From contig JAJDWA010000070.1 of NCBI GenBank assembly GCA_022825825.1, positions 48,922-112,921 of the forward strand: DNA of 64,000 nt, in the 5' to 3' direction. The DNA comes from Candidatus Poribacteria bacterium (GTDB lineage: Bacteria > Poribacteria > WGA-4E > WGA-3G). Both the position numbers and the translations under genes were made by a program. How positions within the stretch are numbered: position 1 is the stretch's first letter; the number at the start of each line of letters is the position of its first letter. Below the pieces are notes generated by a model that did not search any database, had not been told where the DNA came from, and saw nothing but the letters and a program-made list of their open reading frames with translations. Of the stretch, positions 16,722-25,948 are shown piece after piece.

Positions 16722-18758
16722 TTAATGTACAGGTTCTGCTTTGTGCTTACCGACACCCATTTGAATAGCTGGAAGGATAGTCCTTGAGATATTGGCGGAG
16801 TAGTCAAAGATTGTCCAGCCAGAAGCACCTAAAAAGCGTGCAAGATGGATCTGCCCAATCACGGCATCGGGTGTAAGGAGGGAGTTAGATGCAGTTGCGC
16901 CGATGCCCGGATAGATCGCCACACCTTTGGGCATGAGGGCAAGCTGATTTTCTAACAGATCGGTGAAATATTTGGGATCTTCAGTATAGTTCATCGGACA
17001 AACGAAGTCAACATAACCTGCTTTTGCCCACGCAATCCAATCTTGTCCGATAGAGGTTACACACGATGGATAGCCACCAAAAACAGCAGTTGAAATCTTT
17101 ATATTCGGTTTTATCTGCCGCGCGCGTTTATGGATTAGACGTACTAAACGGGTTATCTGTTGCGCACGCCATTCTACATAAGCTTTCGCGTGCTGTCCTG
17201 TTCCTGGCAACACGGATGCGGGCCATTCTTGAATATGTTGCCTTGTTGCAAGCATGAATCTCTTATGGCACTCATCACAATAACAAGCTCGGCTTCCCGG
17301 ATAACGGATATAATCGAGGTGGATACCGTCAACATCGTAGTTTCGTACGATTTCCGTGATAGCATTCAATTCCAACAGCACGTTTTCTGGATTCGAAGGA
17401 CAAAGCCAATTGATTGTGTCGCCTGTTGATGAGATTTGGGTTCGTCCATCCTTCTGCATTTTATCCACAAACTCTTTCGGAGCACCTTCCAAATTCCATG
17501 TTATCTTCCACACATGGACTTCTAACTTATGTTTATGTGCTGCTTTAACGCATTGTGCAATTTGGTCACCATATTTTGTAAACTTCGCGCTCTGGGGCAA
17601 TACACTGCTATCATAATGCGCTAAACCGCCCCATGCCATATTCGGAAAAATCATGTTAATGCCCGCAGTAGCCAATTCTTTCGCGGAACGTTCCCAATTC
17701 CCTGGATATGCGCCAAGCCCTGAATGATTCCACAATGCACGTCCTTCAGTTTCATCGCTCAGATGAGATAAAAAATACGCTTTTGAAAGAGCATTTCGAC
17801 TCTCCCGCGCTGCGGTCATCGCTTTGTAATAATCCTTGCGTGCATATTCTGTTTGCGCTTCATTTGTCACGGTTTTTCCGGTTTGCAATGCTTGTTGTGC
17901 TTCGGAAACGCCGCCATACCCTACAAATTTTGTTAAGGTATCAAGATTTTTTATATGCCCGACGGTTGTCATCGCTTCCAATTCGCGTTTTGCCATTGCA
18001 TGCTGAAAATCAGGCACAAGATGTCCGAGAAGTGCTGCGAGAAGGTGAGTTTTAGTTCGGATATCGTCTGGCAAAAAAACGTGGCTGAAAAACACACCTG
18101 CTTCACCTATAAAAAACGCTGGATATCCGGTCGATTCGCCCTCTGCATTGTACCAGTGTCCGATAATTTTTGTCTGTTGACTTGTCGGTTCTGCCACTGT
18201 GATGTTCCACGATGTCTGCCGAACAGATTTTGGGATGCCTAATATGTCAGGGGCATCAAATTGGATAGAAGTGAACTGTCCTGGGGCTTCTTGGCGCATC
18301 CACTTTATACTTCGTAAATTCAGAAGTGATGCTATTTCATCTGCAAGATTGTAGGTTACAAATAGTTTGCCACCGCGTGCGACAAAACTTTTCAAGAGAA
18401 GGGCTGTTTTAGTTGAAATTTTTGGATTAAGTGGGAGGATTACCAACCGATATGGATTAGAAGATGTTTCCTGTAAACGAGGAACATTGGCAGCAGATGC
18501 CTCTTCCAACTGATCCGCAGAAAAACCGATGCTTTTTAACATGCGGACAAAACGCCTGCTGACAGAACGTGCATAGTTCACATCACCTTCTGCTGCACCA
18601 GACGCTGTTGATGGTAACAGAATGGCAATATCTGTCTGTTGTGCAGCGATGTCAGTTAACGCGCTTGTCCAACCGACAAGAACCAGGATCAAGATAATAG
18701 ATTTCGTGGAGAAGGTTTTGAGCTGTCCCCTTTGTTGATGAAAGACTCTAAAAAACAT
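16722..18758 (-). CDS. Glycosyl hydrolase, GHL10/family-10-like
   Basis: A 678-aa secreted protein. A signal peptide (about 15-40) is followed by an alpha/beta region of about 200 residues that looks like a class I glutamine-amidotransferase-like fold (LVILPLNPKISTKTALLLKSFVARGGKLFV). A helical linker then leads to a GHL10/YngK TIM-barrel from about residue 330: GINMIFPNMAWGG, VDGIHLDYIRYPG (catalytic acid region) and VDFVCPMNYTED. Such enzymes act on polysaccharides outside the cytoplasm. ATG 18758 follows AAGGGA; a TTG at 18776 has no site. It lies 53 bp downstream of the amidase gene and may be co-transcribed with it. Confidence 0.85.
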   Translation of the reverse strand: MFFRVFHQQRGQLKTFSTKSIILILVLVGWTSALTDIAAQQTDIAILLPSTASGAAEGDVNYARSVSRRFVRMLKSIGFSADQLEEASAANVPRLQETSSNPYRLVILPLNPKISTKTALLLKSFVARGGKLFVTYNLADEIASLLNLRSIKWMRQEAPGQFTSIQFDAPDILGIPKSVRQTSWNITVAEPTSQQTKIIGHWYNAEGESTGYPAFFIGEAGVFFSHVFLPDDIRTKTHLLAALLGHLVPDFQHAMAKRELEAMTTVGHIKNLDTLTKFVGYGGVSEAQQALQTGKTVTNEAQTEYARKDYYKAMTAARESRNALSKAYFLSHLSDETEGRALWNHSGLGAYPGNWERSAKELATAGINMIFPNMAWGGLAHYDSSVLPQSAKFTKYGDQIAQCVKAAHKHKLEVHVWKITWNLEGAPKEFVDKMQKDGRTQISSTGDTINWLCPSNPENVLLELNAITEIVRNYDVDGIHLDYIRYPGSRACYCDECHKRFMLATRQHIQEWPASVLPGTGQHAKAYVEWRAQQITRLVRLIHKRARQIKPNIKISTAVFGGYPSCVTSIGQDWIAWAKAGYVDFVCPMNYTEDPKYFTDLLENQLALMPKGVAIYPGIGATASNSLLTPDAVIGQIHLARFLGASGWTIFDYSANISRTILPAIQMGVGKHKAEPVH

Positions 18759-18811
18759 AACCAGTTCCCTTAGCAAATAGTTTGCCGGCTGCCTCGCACC
18801 GTGAGCATTGC

Positions 18812-20242
18812 CTAACGTTCTGTAGTTGCCAAATACTTATCCTGTTGATCATCATTATTTTGACTGATTTGTTCAGTGCTCCGTAAAAACTTCTCAATGC
18901 CTTGGACAATAGCAGCAGCTACCTTTTGTTGGTATGTATCCGATATGAGCTTCTTACCCTCTGTTGAATTCGTTATAAACCCCGTTTCAACAAGGATAGA
19001 AGGCACACTTGTTCCGATAAGCACAACAAAACGTGCGTGTTTAACACCACGGTCTGCAGCGCCTGTCGCTGCAACCAATTCCTGCTGCACGTGTGCCGCT
19101 AATCTACGGCTATCCTCACTTTTGCTCTCTACTATCAATCCTTTCAAAAGCGTTTCTAATTCTTGGATACTATACCCGGAATTTGCATTTTCTCTGGCTG
19201 CAATGATTTCAGCATTTTTATCTGTACTGGTTACATCCAAATAATAGGTTTCGATACCGTTAACTTTCGGATTTTCACTTGCATTTGCATGAATACTTAA
19301 AAACAGATCCGCCTTGTGTCTCGTGGCAAACGCCGTTCGCTCCTTTAGTGGAATGAAACGGTCGGTCTCTCGCGTAAGCAGAACCGTATAGCCTTTTGCG
19401 GTTAAGATCGAGCCGATTTTCTTTGAAAGACTAAGCACAATAGGTTTTTCTATGAGATTCCCCCTACCGCCTCCCGGGTCTTTCCCGCCGTGTCCAGCGT
19501 CTATCACAATTGTTTTAGCAGTTAATCCGAACTCACGGGTAAGGGAGCCAGGCGTTAACGTCTCTGGATCAGAGGTAGGTGGTTCCAGTTTTGGTTCAAC
19601 CTTCGTTTGAGAAGGGGGTTTATCGGGTATTGTTTTGGGATTCTGTGGTGTCTTTAATTCCTTGAGCTCTTTGGAGGCAGTAGACACTATTTCTTTTTTC
19701 GCTGCGGATTCAACGATCTCAACATAAAGCGTTTCGGCACGTGTTTTGTATCCATGTTGTGCATAAGTACGCCCCAACTCCAATAGTGCTTCTGCTGCTA
19801 AGTCTGTCCCCGCATATCGGTTCGTAACAATCTGGTAGTGGTGCGCTGCGCGAGCAGAATCGCCTATCAGTGTGTAGCAGCGAGCTATCCAGTAGTGTGC
19901 TTGGGGTAAATACTCCGAATCGGGATAAGTATAAATCAATCTCCGAAATGCAGCAATAGCACGTTGCGGTGCTTCTGAATCCCCAGCTTTTATGCACCAT
20001 ACCCAACAAGAACCGATAGCATACTGTGCCTCGTCCGCCGATGCACTTTCCGCATCCATGCGAATGACGTTCTCTAACTCTGAAATTAACCCATGCCATT
20101 CATCAAGGGTTGCCTGTTTTTCACCGCTTGTATAGTCGTAGTGACGCGATGCTAACTCATTATAACTCGACATGGTAGTGCATCCTGAAAATAGGCTTGC
20201 TAATAATAATAGAATCACCGCCTGGATAGAACACGATTTCAT
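18812..20242 (-). CDS. TPR-containing N-acetylmuramoyl-L-alanine amidase lipoprotein
   Basis: A 476-aa lipoprotein (lipobox SLFSGC at about residue 21). Residues about 45-200 hold tetratricopeptide-like repeats of the YbgF/BamD type (AIAAFRRLIYTYPDSEYLPQ). A low-complexity PKTIPDKPPSQTK linker leads to an Amidase_3 domain (about 245-455). Zinc-site residues are visible in IDAGHGGKDPG, FLSIHANAS and LVETGFITN. It cleaves the bond between MurNAc and L-Ala in murein, anchored to a membrane; the TPR part probably binds partners. Confidence 0.93.
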   Translation of the reverse strand: MKSCSIQAVILLLLASLFSGCTTMSSYNELASRHYDYTSGEKQATLDEWHGLISELENVIRMDAESASADEAQYAIGSCWVWCIKAGDSEAPQRAIAAFRRLIYTYPDSEYLPQAHYWIARCYTLIGDSARAAHHYQIVTNRYAGTDLAAEALLELGRTYAQHGYKTRAETLYVEIVESAAKKEIVSTASKELKELKTPQNPKTIPDKPPSQTKVEPKLEPPTSDPETLTPGSLTREFGLTAKTIVIDAGHGGKDPGGGRGNLIEKPIVLSLSKKIGSILTAKGYTVLLTRETDRFIPLKERTAFATRHKADLFLSIHANASENPKVNGIETYYLDVTSTDKNAEIIAARENANSGYSIQELETLLKGLIVESKSEDSRRLAAHVQQELVAATGAADRGVKHARFVVLIGTSVPSILVETGFITNSTEGKKLISDTYQQKVAAAIVQGIEKFLRSTEQISQNNDDQQDKYLATTER

Positions 20243-20639
20243 ATATTTTACTCCTGTGCTGATTTATTATGGCGTAACTTGAAGACTCCGCCTTGTGATG
20301 TGCGGAAATATGATTTTCTTTTGTGTCTTTTTAACATGACATAAAACGAAAAATCTATGACTTTCGTTACTAAAAATGGTTGGCGGTCTATAACCTTTTG
20401 TTTATGACGATCTGAATCTATTTAAACGTGAGTTTGATAATTAGATTGAGTGTAATCCGTTAGGTAGAATGCAACGAGACCCTTATGCGTCAATTTAGCG
20501 GTCTACACCCCTGGTAGGCGCGTCCTAAATCGGGCTGAGAAAACGGACGAGATTTATCTAACTCACGTTATTTAAACTCTTACAACAGAATAAGAATTAG
20601 GTGAATTTAGCAAAGTTTTCGAAATAAAATAAGATTTTC
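20243..20639. mobile_element. Intergenic region with a family B element
   Basis: No gene is seen. The inverted termini TTTAAACGTGAGTTTGATAA (20421-20440) and ATCTAACTCACGTTATTTAA (20556-20575) bound a repeat mosaic containing CCCTTATGCGTCAATTTAGC, GGTAGGCGCG and AACGGACGAGATTTATC, segments also present at 44580-44690. The rest of the gap is AT-rich and featureless. Confidence 0.55.
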
Positions 20640-20668
20640 TTGACAAACCACAAAGTATGTGTTATACT
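20640..20668 (+). promoter_or_regulatory. Promoter of the tRNA-Val/tRNA-Asp transcript
   Basis: TTGACA (20640-20645), 17 bp, TATACT (20663-20668), 42 bp before tRNA-Val. Confidence 0.85.
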
Positions 20669-20710
20669 TAATAACGTCCTTGAGGTGGGATGCAGTTGCA
20701 ATCTCATTTT

Positions 20711-20784
20711 GGGCGGGTAGCTCAGGTGGCTAGAGCGACAGCCTTACAAGCTGTAGGTCACAGGTTCAAGTCCTGTCCCGCCTA
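20711..20784 (+). tRNA. tRNA-Val (UAC)
   Basis: Acceptor GGGCGGG with CCCGCCT (first pair G-U), D arm TAGCTCAGGTGGCTAGAGC, anticodon arm ACAGC-CTTACAA-GCTGT giving UAC, T arm CACAGGTTCAAGTCCTGT and discriminator A. CCA is not encoded. Confidence 0.94.
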
Positions 20785-20804
20785 CTTGTTAGAGGTCCCC
20801 TTAT

Positions 20805-20879
20805 GGGCTCGTGGCGCAGTTGGCTTAGCGCGCCTGCCTGTCACGCAGGAGGTCGCGGGTTCAAATCCCGTCGGGCCCG
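20805..20879 (+). tRNA. tRNA-Asp (GUC)
   Basis: Acceptor GGGCTCG with CGGGCCC, anticodon arm CTGC-CTGTCAC-GCAG giving GUC, T arm CGCGGGTTCAAATCCCGT and discriminator G73 as expected for Asp. It lies 20 nt after tRNA-Val. Confidence 0.95.
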
Positions 20880-20899
20880 TTTACATTTATCAAGAATTA

Positions 20900-20934
20900 G
20901 CCACAGGTTGTATCTTACAACACTGTGGTTTTTT
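20900..20934 (+). terminator. Intrinsic terminator of the tRNA-Val/Asp transcript
   Basis: The stem CCACAG with CTGTGG, extended by TTGTA with TACAA, is followed by six T residues (20929-20934). It is the best-formed Rho-independent terminator in the window. Confidence 0.85.
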
Positions 20935-20960
20935 CGTTACAGTCAGTAGGTATGCTGTCT

Positions 20961-21065
20961 ATACTTTTAGGAAAGTTTAGAATTAATAGGATATTCTGTG
21001 CCGGTTCGGTTAGGAAATCGAACCTACCAGTGGAAATGTGTCTATTTCTTTTTTGGTTTCACAAT
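20961..21065. mobile_element. MITE-like element, family A (short, diverged)
   Basis: Left TATACT at 20961 with AGAATTAATAGGATA; right GTGTCTATTTC and GGTTTCACAATA to 21065. The interior hairpin is CCGGTTCGGTTAGG with AATCGAACC. It ends 24 bp before the TPR gene. Confidence 0.5.
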
Positions 21066-21088
21066 AATTACAAGGAGGAAAGATCCAA

Positions 21089-21760
21089 ATGAGCGAATCC
21101 GATGAGATTATCCATCATAATCCTAATTCTGCCGAAGATTATTTCAATCGTGGACTCACCAGACGTCAAGATCCTATAGCGATTGAAGACTTCAACGAAG
21201 CAATTCGGCTTAACCCTGAATTCGCAGAAGCCTATTTTTATCGAGGTTGTTTGAAGGATTATTTTGCACTTCGGAAATCTGAACTCGTTGATCAACATGA
21301 GAGTCTGCGTTCTGCAGTGTCTGATTTTGACGATGCGATACGATTAAATCTCAATCCTAACCAACTTGCTCACGCTTATTATAGACGTGGAGAAGCAAAG
21401 TACAATCTGGACAGGTATGAAGAAGCGATGTTTGATTTTAATGAAGCGTTAAAACTTGATCCAGAGAATTCTGATATCCGTTCATCACTTGATGAAGCAG
21501 AAGGAATATTAGATTTCTACAATAAAGGAATTACGCAGTTTGATAAGACGATACGACAGAATCCTCAAGATGTTAGGACATATAAGATTCGGGGTGAAAC
21601 TAAGGGATTCTTAGGACGTATGAATGAAGCTAAAGTGGATTTTCAGAAAATCTTGGAACTTACAACCGATAAGAATATCGTAGCTGAAGTAGAAAAGCAC
21701 CTTCAAGAACTTAACAACCCCGACTATTGGCAAGAATATAGTTGGCGTACCGGGCATTAA
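21089..21760 (+). CDS. Tetratricopeptide repeat protein
   Basis: A 223-aa protein without signal peptide. About four TPR units are visible: PNSAEDYFNRGLTRRQDP, NPEFAEAYFYRGCLKD, LAHAYYRRGEAKYNLDRYEE and NPQDVRTYKIRGETKGFLGR, with the usual DFNEAIRLNP helix-B phrases. It is probably a protein-protein interaction scaffold; the partner is unknown. ATG 21089 has a strong AAGGAGGAAAG site. It lies 97 bp before serS on the same strand. Confidence 0.88.
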   Translation: MSESDEIIHHNPNSAEDYFNRGLTRRQDPIAIEDFNEAIRLNPEFAEAYFYRGCLKDYFALRKSELVDQHESLRSAVSDFDDAIRLNLNPNQLAHAYYRRGEAKYNLDRYEEAMFDFNEALKLDPENSDIRSSLDEAEGILDFYNKGITQFDKTIRQNPQDVRTYKIRGETKGFLGRMNEAKVDFQKILELTTDKNIVAEVEKHLQELNNPDYWQEYSWRTGH

Positions 21761-21857
21761 GTACAGAAACAGACACAAATTATTCTACAATGTTGTGATT
21801 GTTTTAATTATAGACTTGCTACAGCATAAAACCCCAAAATAGAGGAGCAGAACCACA

Positions 21858-23147
21858 GTGCTTGACCTTAAATTTATCCGCGAAAATACCGAAGCCGTTC
21901 GCAAGATGTTAGCTGATCGTCAAACTGAGGCAGATTTAGACAAACTGATTGCATTGGATACACGCTGGCGTGAAAACTTGACACACACACAGACTCTGCA
22001 GGCACATCAAAATCAGGTTTCACAACAAATTGCCCAGTTGAAAAAGGAGAAGCAGGACGCGACAGAAACCATCGCTGAGATGCGAAAACTCTCCCAAGAA
22101 ATCAAGGAGCGTAACGCAGAGGCAAACGATCTTAAATATGAGATAGACGCTATTCTGTTGACGATTCCGAATATGCCTGAGGCAAGTACACCTATTGGTA
22201 CAAGTGAAGCGGATAACATTGAAATCAAGACATGGGGTGAACTGACGAGTTTTGACTTTGAACTCAAACCGCATTGGGAAATCGCAGAACAGTTAGATAT
22301 TGTTGATTTTCAACGCGGGGCAAAAGTCGCAGGCAGTAACTTTGTTGTTTTCAAAGGTTTAGGGGCACGACTGGAACGCGCTTTGATTCAGTTTATGCTC
22401 GACTTGCACACTACCCAACACGGCTATACCGAAATTTCCCCGCCGTTCCTCGCCAACCGACCAACGATGACAGGAACAGGACAGCTCCCTAAATTCGAGG
22501 CGGATATGTACCGATGCGACAGGGACGAAGAAAATCCCGATAGCGATCTGTTTTTGATTCCAACCGCTGAAGTTCCTGTGACGAACCTTTTCGCGGATGA
22601 TATCCTCTCCGCTGAAGATTTGCCTATCTACTATACTGCTTACACGCCCTGTTTCCGTCGAGAAGCAGGTGCGTATGGAAAGGACACACGTGGTTTACAA
22701 CGTATCCATCAATTTGACAAGGTGGAGATGGTGAAGTTCACCACACCTGAAACCTCTTATGCAGAACACGAAACATTATTGGAGAATGCGGAGAGCGTTT
22801 TACAGGCACTCGGTTTGCCTTACCGCGTTGTGCAACATTGTACAGTGGAACTCGGTTTCGCCGCCGCGAAATGCTACGATATTGAGGTATGGGCACCAGC
22901 AGGTGAAAAGTTTTTAGAGGTTTCTTCTTGTAGCAATTTTGAGGCGTTCCAAGCGCGCCGCGCAAATATTCGATACCGTCCAGAAGCTGGGGCCAAACCA
23001 GAGTTTATCCATACGCTCAATGCTTCTGGCACTGCACTGCCGCGCGTTGTTATTGCACTTCTTGAGACATATCAGAATCCAGATGGAACAGTGCGTGTGC
23101 CTGCTGTGTTGCGACCTTATATGGGTGGGTTAAAGCAGATTGGGTGA
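21858..23147 (+). CDS. serS: Seryl-tRNA synthetase
   Basis: A 429-aa class II aminoacyl-tRNA synthetase. The N-terminal coiled-coil arm (about 30-105) binds the long variable arm of tRNA-Ser. The catalytic core has TGTGQLPKFE, motif 2 CFRREAGAYGKDTRGLQRIHQFDKVE and motif 3 GTALPRVVIALLETYQ near the end. Full length. The start is GTG 21858 with GAGGAG upstream. No T-box leader is visible. Confidence 0.96.
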   Translation: MLDLKFIRENTEAVRKMLADRQTEADLDKLIALDTRWRENLTHTQTLQAHQNQVSQQIAQLKKEKQDATETIAEMRKLSQEIKERNAEANDLKYEIDAILLTIPNMPEASTPIGTSEADNIEIKTWGELTSFDFELKPHWEIAEQLDIVDFQRGAKVAGSNFVVFKGLGARLERALIQFMLDLHTTQHGYTEISPPFLANRPTMTGTGQLPKFEADMYRCDRDEENPDSDLFLIPTAEVPVTNLFADDILSAEDLPIYYTAYTPCFRREAGAYGKDTRGLQRIHQFDKVEMVKFTTPETSYAEHETLLENAESVLQALGLPYRVVQHCTVELGFAAAKCYDIEVWAPAGEKFLEVSSCSNFEAFQARRANIRYRPEAGAKPEFIHTLNASGTALPRVVIALLETYQNPDGTVRVPAVLRPYMGGLKQIG

Positions 23148-23370
23148 TGCTCAAGGATTCAAACAAGGAGCACTTAGGGACTTTGGATATCTATATTACG
23201 CGACAGATGCTAACGTTATTTTTATATCTGGAGACAATTGGCACAAGAAATGTATAGAAGAAATTTCACTTCTCAAGAATATACAAGATAATTTCAAGTT
23301 CCTTCCCCATATAAACAAAAATGAGGAAGAACATAAAAAAGTTCTAAATTCAATCGGTATCCGAACATGA
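23140..23370 (+). CDS. Doubtful small ORF or gene remnant
   Basis: A 76-aa reading frame beginning at TTG within the last codons of serS, without a ribosome site. The middle part (YLYYATDANVIFISGDNWHKK) reads like real protein, vaguely PIN-like, but nothing diagnostic is present. It may be the truncated tail of a decayed gene. Kept as a low-confidence entry. Confidence 0.25.
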   Translation: MGDAQGFKQGALRDFGYLYYATDANVIFISGDNWHKKCIEEISLLKNIQDNFKFLPHINKNEEEHKKVLNSIGIRT

Positions 23371-23409
23371 AAGTGAGAATGAAAATGCCAATTGACATTT
23401 AAATTGCTG

Positions 23410-23438
23410 TTGACATTTCACCGCGTTTGTGTTATCCT
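23410..23438 (+). promoter_or_regulatory. Promoter of hicAB
   Basis: TTGACA (23410-23415), 17 bp, TATCCT (23433-23438). hicA starts about 85 nt later. Confidence 0.6.
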
Positions 23439-23522
23439 ATATAAAACTTAATCCTTAATCTAAACAGAAAGATCACTTGTTATAATTCGTCCAATTCTAC
23501 CTTCAATAACAAGGAGGTTGTT

Positions 23523-23711
23523 TTGAAGGTCAGACAACTTATCAAACTTCTCCAAAAAGATCAGTGGGTTCTTGATAGGACAAAGGGAAGCCATAGGCAG
23601 TTTAAACATCCAACAAAATCAGGAACTGTAACAGTGGCTGGAAATTTGGGCGAAGATGTTCCAAAAGGAACACTCAATAACGTTCTAAAGCAAGCAGGGC
23701 TCAAAAATTGA
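23523..23711 (+). CDS. hicA: HicA-family toxin (mRNA interferase)
   Basis: A 62-aa protein of the YcfA/HicA double-stranded RNA-binding fold. The family core is visible: VRQLIKLLQKDQWVLDRTKGSHRQFKHP with the catalytic His in GSHRQF, then VPKGTLNNVLKQAGL. Toxic HicA degrades mRNA and is held by HicB. The start is TTG 23523 with a strong AAGGAGG 8 nt before it. hicB starts within 15 bp. Confidence 0.9.
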   Translation: MKVRQLIKLLQKDQWVLDRTKGSHRQFKHPTKSGTVTVAGNLGEDVPKGTLNNVLKQAGLKN

Positions 23712-23724
23712 GGTGGATAAATTG

Positions 23725-23973
23725 ATGGAATACCTTGTTATTTTTGAAAAAGGTGATACCAATTACGGCGCTTATGTTCCCGATCTACCCGGATGTATTG
23801 CTGTCGGTAAAACAATGGATGAAGTTCGCAAACTAATCACGGAAGCAATAGAATTTCATATTGAAGGACTACGATTAGCGGGTGAAGATGTTCCCAAACC
23901 TACCTCTAAATCACCCGTTTACAAAACTGCAGATGAAACATCCGCATACATTGAAACACAAGTTCCTTTGTGA
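23725..23973 (+). CDS. hicB: HicB-family antitoxin (short form)
   Basis: An 82-aa partially degraded RNase H-like HicB domain: YLVIFEKGDTNYGAYVPDLPGC, then GKTMDEVRKLITEAIEFHIEGL. No C-terminal HTH or RHH DNA-binding domain is present, so autoregulation would need another element. ATG 23725 is placed 8 nt after GAGGTGG; GTG 23713 is an alternative. Confidence 0.9.
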   Translation: MEYLVIFEKGDTNYGAYVPDLPGCIAVGKTMDEVRKLITEAIEFHIEGLRLAGEDVPKPTSKSPVYKTADETSAYIETQVPL

Positions 23974-24038
23974 TGTCAAACGGATCGAAAAAATAAAGCT
24001 GCGACTGCTATTAAATGTCGTTCCAAACCTGTTTTTTT

Positions 24039-25109
24039 CTAACTATTACATTCCATCCGTGGACGAAGCACTTCTAATTCTTTGAGGAGCACGTTTCCCT
24101 GCTCAGTTTGTAGTTGTGCTGATATTTCCCCGTTTGTCTCAACGATAAACCCCGCATCCTGTACCATCTGCAGCGTACGTGATGCTTCTTTTCCTGTTGC
24201 ATTGAGATAACCCTCTAAGAACATTGAATTTGCTGGATAGAGCGACATGACCTCCATACCTCGCAGGTGGTGTTCCCTGCCTGCTGCTACCCGCACCTCT
24301 GCACGTGGATTTAGGAAGCGATATAGACATAACACACGCAAACAGTAGTCAGGTGTTAACGATGGTGTATTCTTAAGCTGTGTGCCATCAATCGGGAGAA
24401 AAAAATTGACAGGAATTGAGGCTACTTCCAATCTACGCAGTTCTTTTGCCACTCTGATTAAATCACTGTTTTCTTCACCCATCCCGACAATCACACCTGA
24501 ACAACATGCAAGCCCAACCGATTGTGCAGCATGCAGGGTAGCCATTCTATCGCCATAGGTATGCGTGCTACATATTTTCGGATAGTGTGATTCTGAAGTG
24601 TTAAGATTGTGGTTCAATCTATCTAATCCAGCTTCTTTTAATATGTGAGCGGCAGGTTCATCAATTAATCCGACAGATAGGCACACTTCAATCGGGTATT
24701 GTGCTTTAACTTCTTGAATCAACCGCGCGAGTTGCGCGACCCGTTTTGGACTCGGTCCGCGTCCACTCATCACGATGCAGTAGCGATATGCGCCAGATTG
24801 ATAGGCGCGTTCAGCCTCAGCAAGAATCTCATATTCCGGTTTTAAAGAGTAGGTGTCAATGTCTGTCGTTGCTGTTTTTGCTTGCACGCAGTAATGGCAA
24901 TCCTCCGGACAACTGCCATTCTGTGCGTTATTGAGGATATGTAGCTGGACTCTGTTCTGAAAATATGTTTTACGAACCTGATAGGCAGCATCTAACAGCG
25001 GAAGCAATTCTACTTCCGAATCCGATAATATTTTTTCACAACAAGCATCTGAGAGTAGTTCTCCGTCAAGACTTGTCGCTGTTAATTTGTGATAGAATGT
25101 TGATTTCAT
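24039..25109 (-). CDS. bioB: Biotin synthase
   Basis: A 356-aa radical SAM enzyme that inserts sulfur into dethiobiotin. The 4Fe-4S cysteines are Cys67, Cys71 and Cys74 in CPEDCHYC; downstream come YCIVMSGRGPS, LSVGLIDEP and HNLNTSESHYPKICSTHTY, all typical. The length is normal. It starts 9 bp after pyrK and so is probably in the pyrK operon rather than with other bio genes, none of which are in the window. Confidence 0.95.
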   Translation of the reverse strand: MKSTFYHKLTATSLDGELLSDACCEKILSDSEVELLPLLDAAYQVRKTYFQNRVQLHILNNAQNGSCPEDCHYCVQAKTATTDIDTYSLKPEYEILAEAERAYQSGAYRYCIVMSGRGPSPKRVAQLARLIQEVKAQYPIEVCLSVGLIDEPAAHILKEAGLDRLNHNLNTSESHYPKICSTHTYGDRMATLHAAQSVGLACCSGVIVGMGEENSDLIRVAKELRRLEVASIPVNFFLPIDGTQLKNTPSLTPDYCLRVLCLYRFLNPRAEVRVAAGREHHLRGMEVMSLYPANSMFLEGYLNATGKEASRTLQMVQDAGFIVETNGEISAQLQTEQGNVLLKELEVLRPRMECNS

Positions 25110-25118
25110 TTCTGTTTG

Positions 25119-25943
25119 TTAAATTTCCCATGCAATATCTTTGGCATTAAAAACAGGTCCTTCGGTGCAGACACGTTGGTATTCGATCCGATTTGCATCA
25201 ATACGGACGGGACAAACACATCCAAGGCATACACCCATTGCACACCCCATGCGATTTTCCATAGCGATCTGCGTTGGCACTTCAAATTTTGCTGTAATTT
25301 TCGCGATTGCGGCAAGCATGGCGTGCGGTCCGCAAGCATAAATTGTGGGACGGTGAAAGTCATTTTTACTGAGCATATCTGTGAGGATGTCTGTAACAAA
25401 CCCATGATGCCCTACACTACCATTATCGGTAGCGACATGCACCATAACTCCGATTGCTGTTAAATCATCTATACTTAATAATCGTCCTTGATGTTGTGCG
25501 CCCACTAATCCGATTGTCTGTATATCACGTGTACGCAACGCGACCGCAAGCAACATCAAAGACGCGATGCCTGCACCCCCACCAACTAAAATTGCAGGTT
25601 TCGGTGTGTTTTCAATATCAAAAGTATTTCCGAGCGGTCCCAACACATGTAACGATGCCCCTTTCGGCATTTCTGATAATCGTTGTGTTCCCTCACCGAT
25701 GATCTGATAGAGCATGGTTATTTCCCTTTCATCAACCGTATAGATTGTAAACGGTCGGCGGAGTAAAAGTCCTGCCCCGTTCGGAATTAGGACATGAATA
25801 AATTGCCCTGGCTGTGCAGACTGTGCAATCTCAGAACACTCGCAACGCAACAAATAATGATCTTCCGCTACTTTCTCATTTGAGAGAATAGTGGTGCGAA
25901 TGTCAAGTTTGCTAATAGTCACGTTATTTTGCATAGTCGCCAC
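25119..25943 (-). CDS. pyrK: Dihydroorotate dehydrogenase electron transfer subunit
   Basis: A 274-aa FAD and 2Fe-2S protein that couples class 1B dihydroorotate dehydrogenase to NAD. The FAD-binding LRRPFTIYTVD, NAD-binding AILVGGGAGIASLM, and the C-terminal cysteine cluster in CAMGVCLGCVCPV plus a later Cys are visible. The PyrD partner is not adjacent. The start is GTG 25943 or ATG 25934; the former is 5 bp from the upstream gene's stop. Confidence 0.92.
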   Translation of the reverse strand: MATMQNNVTISKLDIRTTILSNEKVAEDHYLLRCECSEIAQSAQPGQFIHVLIPNGAGLLLRRPFTIYTVDEREITMLYQIIGEGTQRLSEMPKGASLHVLGPLGNTFDIENTPKPAILVGGGAGIASLMLLAVALRTRDIQTIGLVGAQHQGRLLSIDDLTAIGVMVHVATDNGSVGHHGFVTDILTDMLSKNDFHRPTIYACGPHAMLAAIAKITAKFEVPTQIAMENRMGCAMGVCLGCVCPVRIDANRIEYQRVCTEGPVFNAKDIAWEI

Positions 25944-25948
25944 ATTCG

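Noticed and set aside
20243..21857. T-box leader for serS
   Set aside because: No specifier stem or TGGNACC T-box sequence is seen, and another gene lies between.
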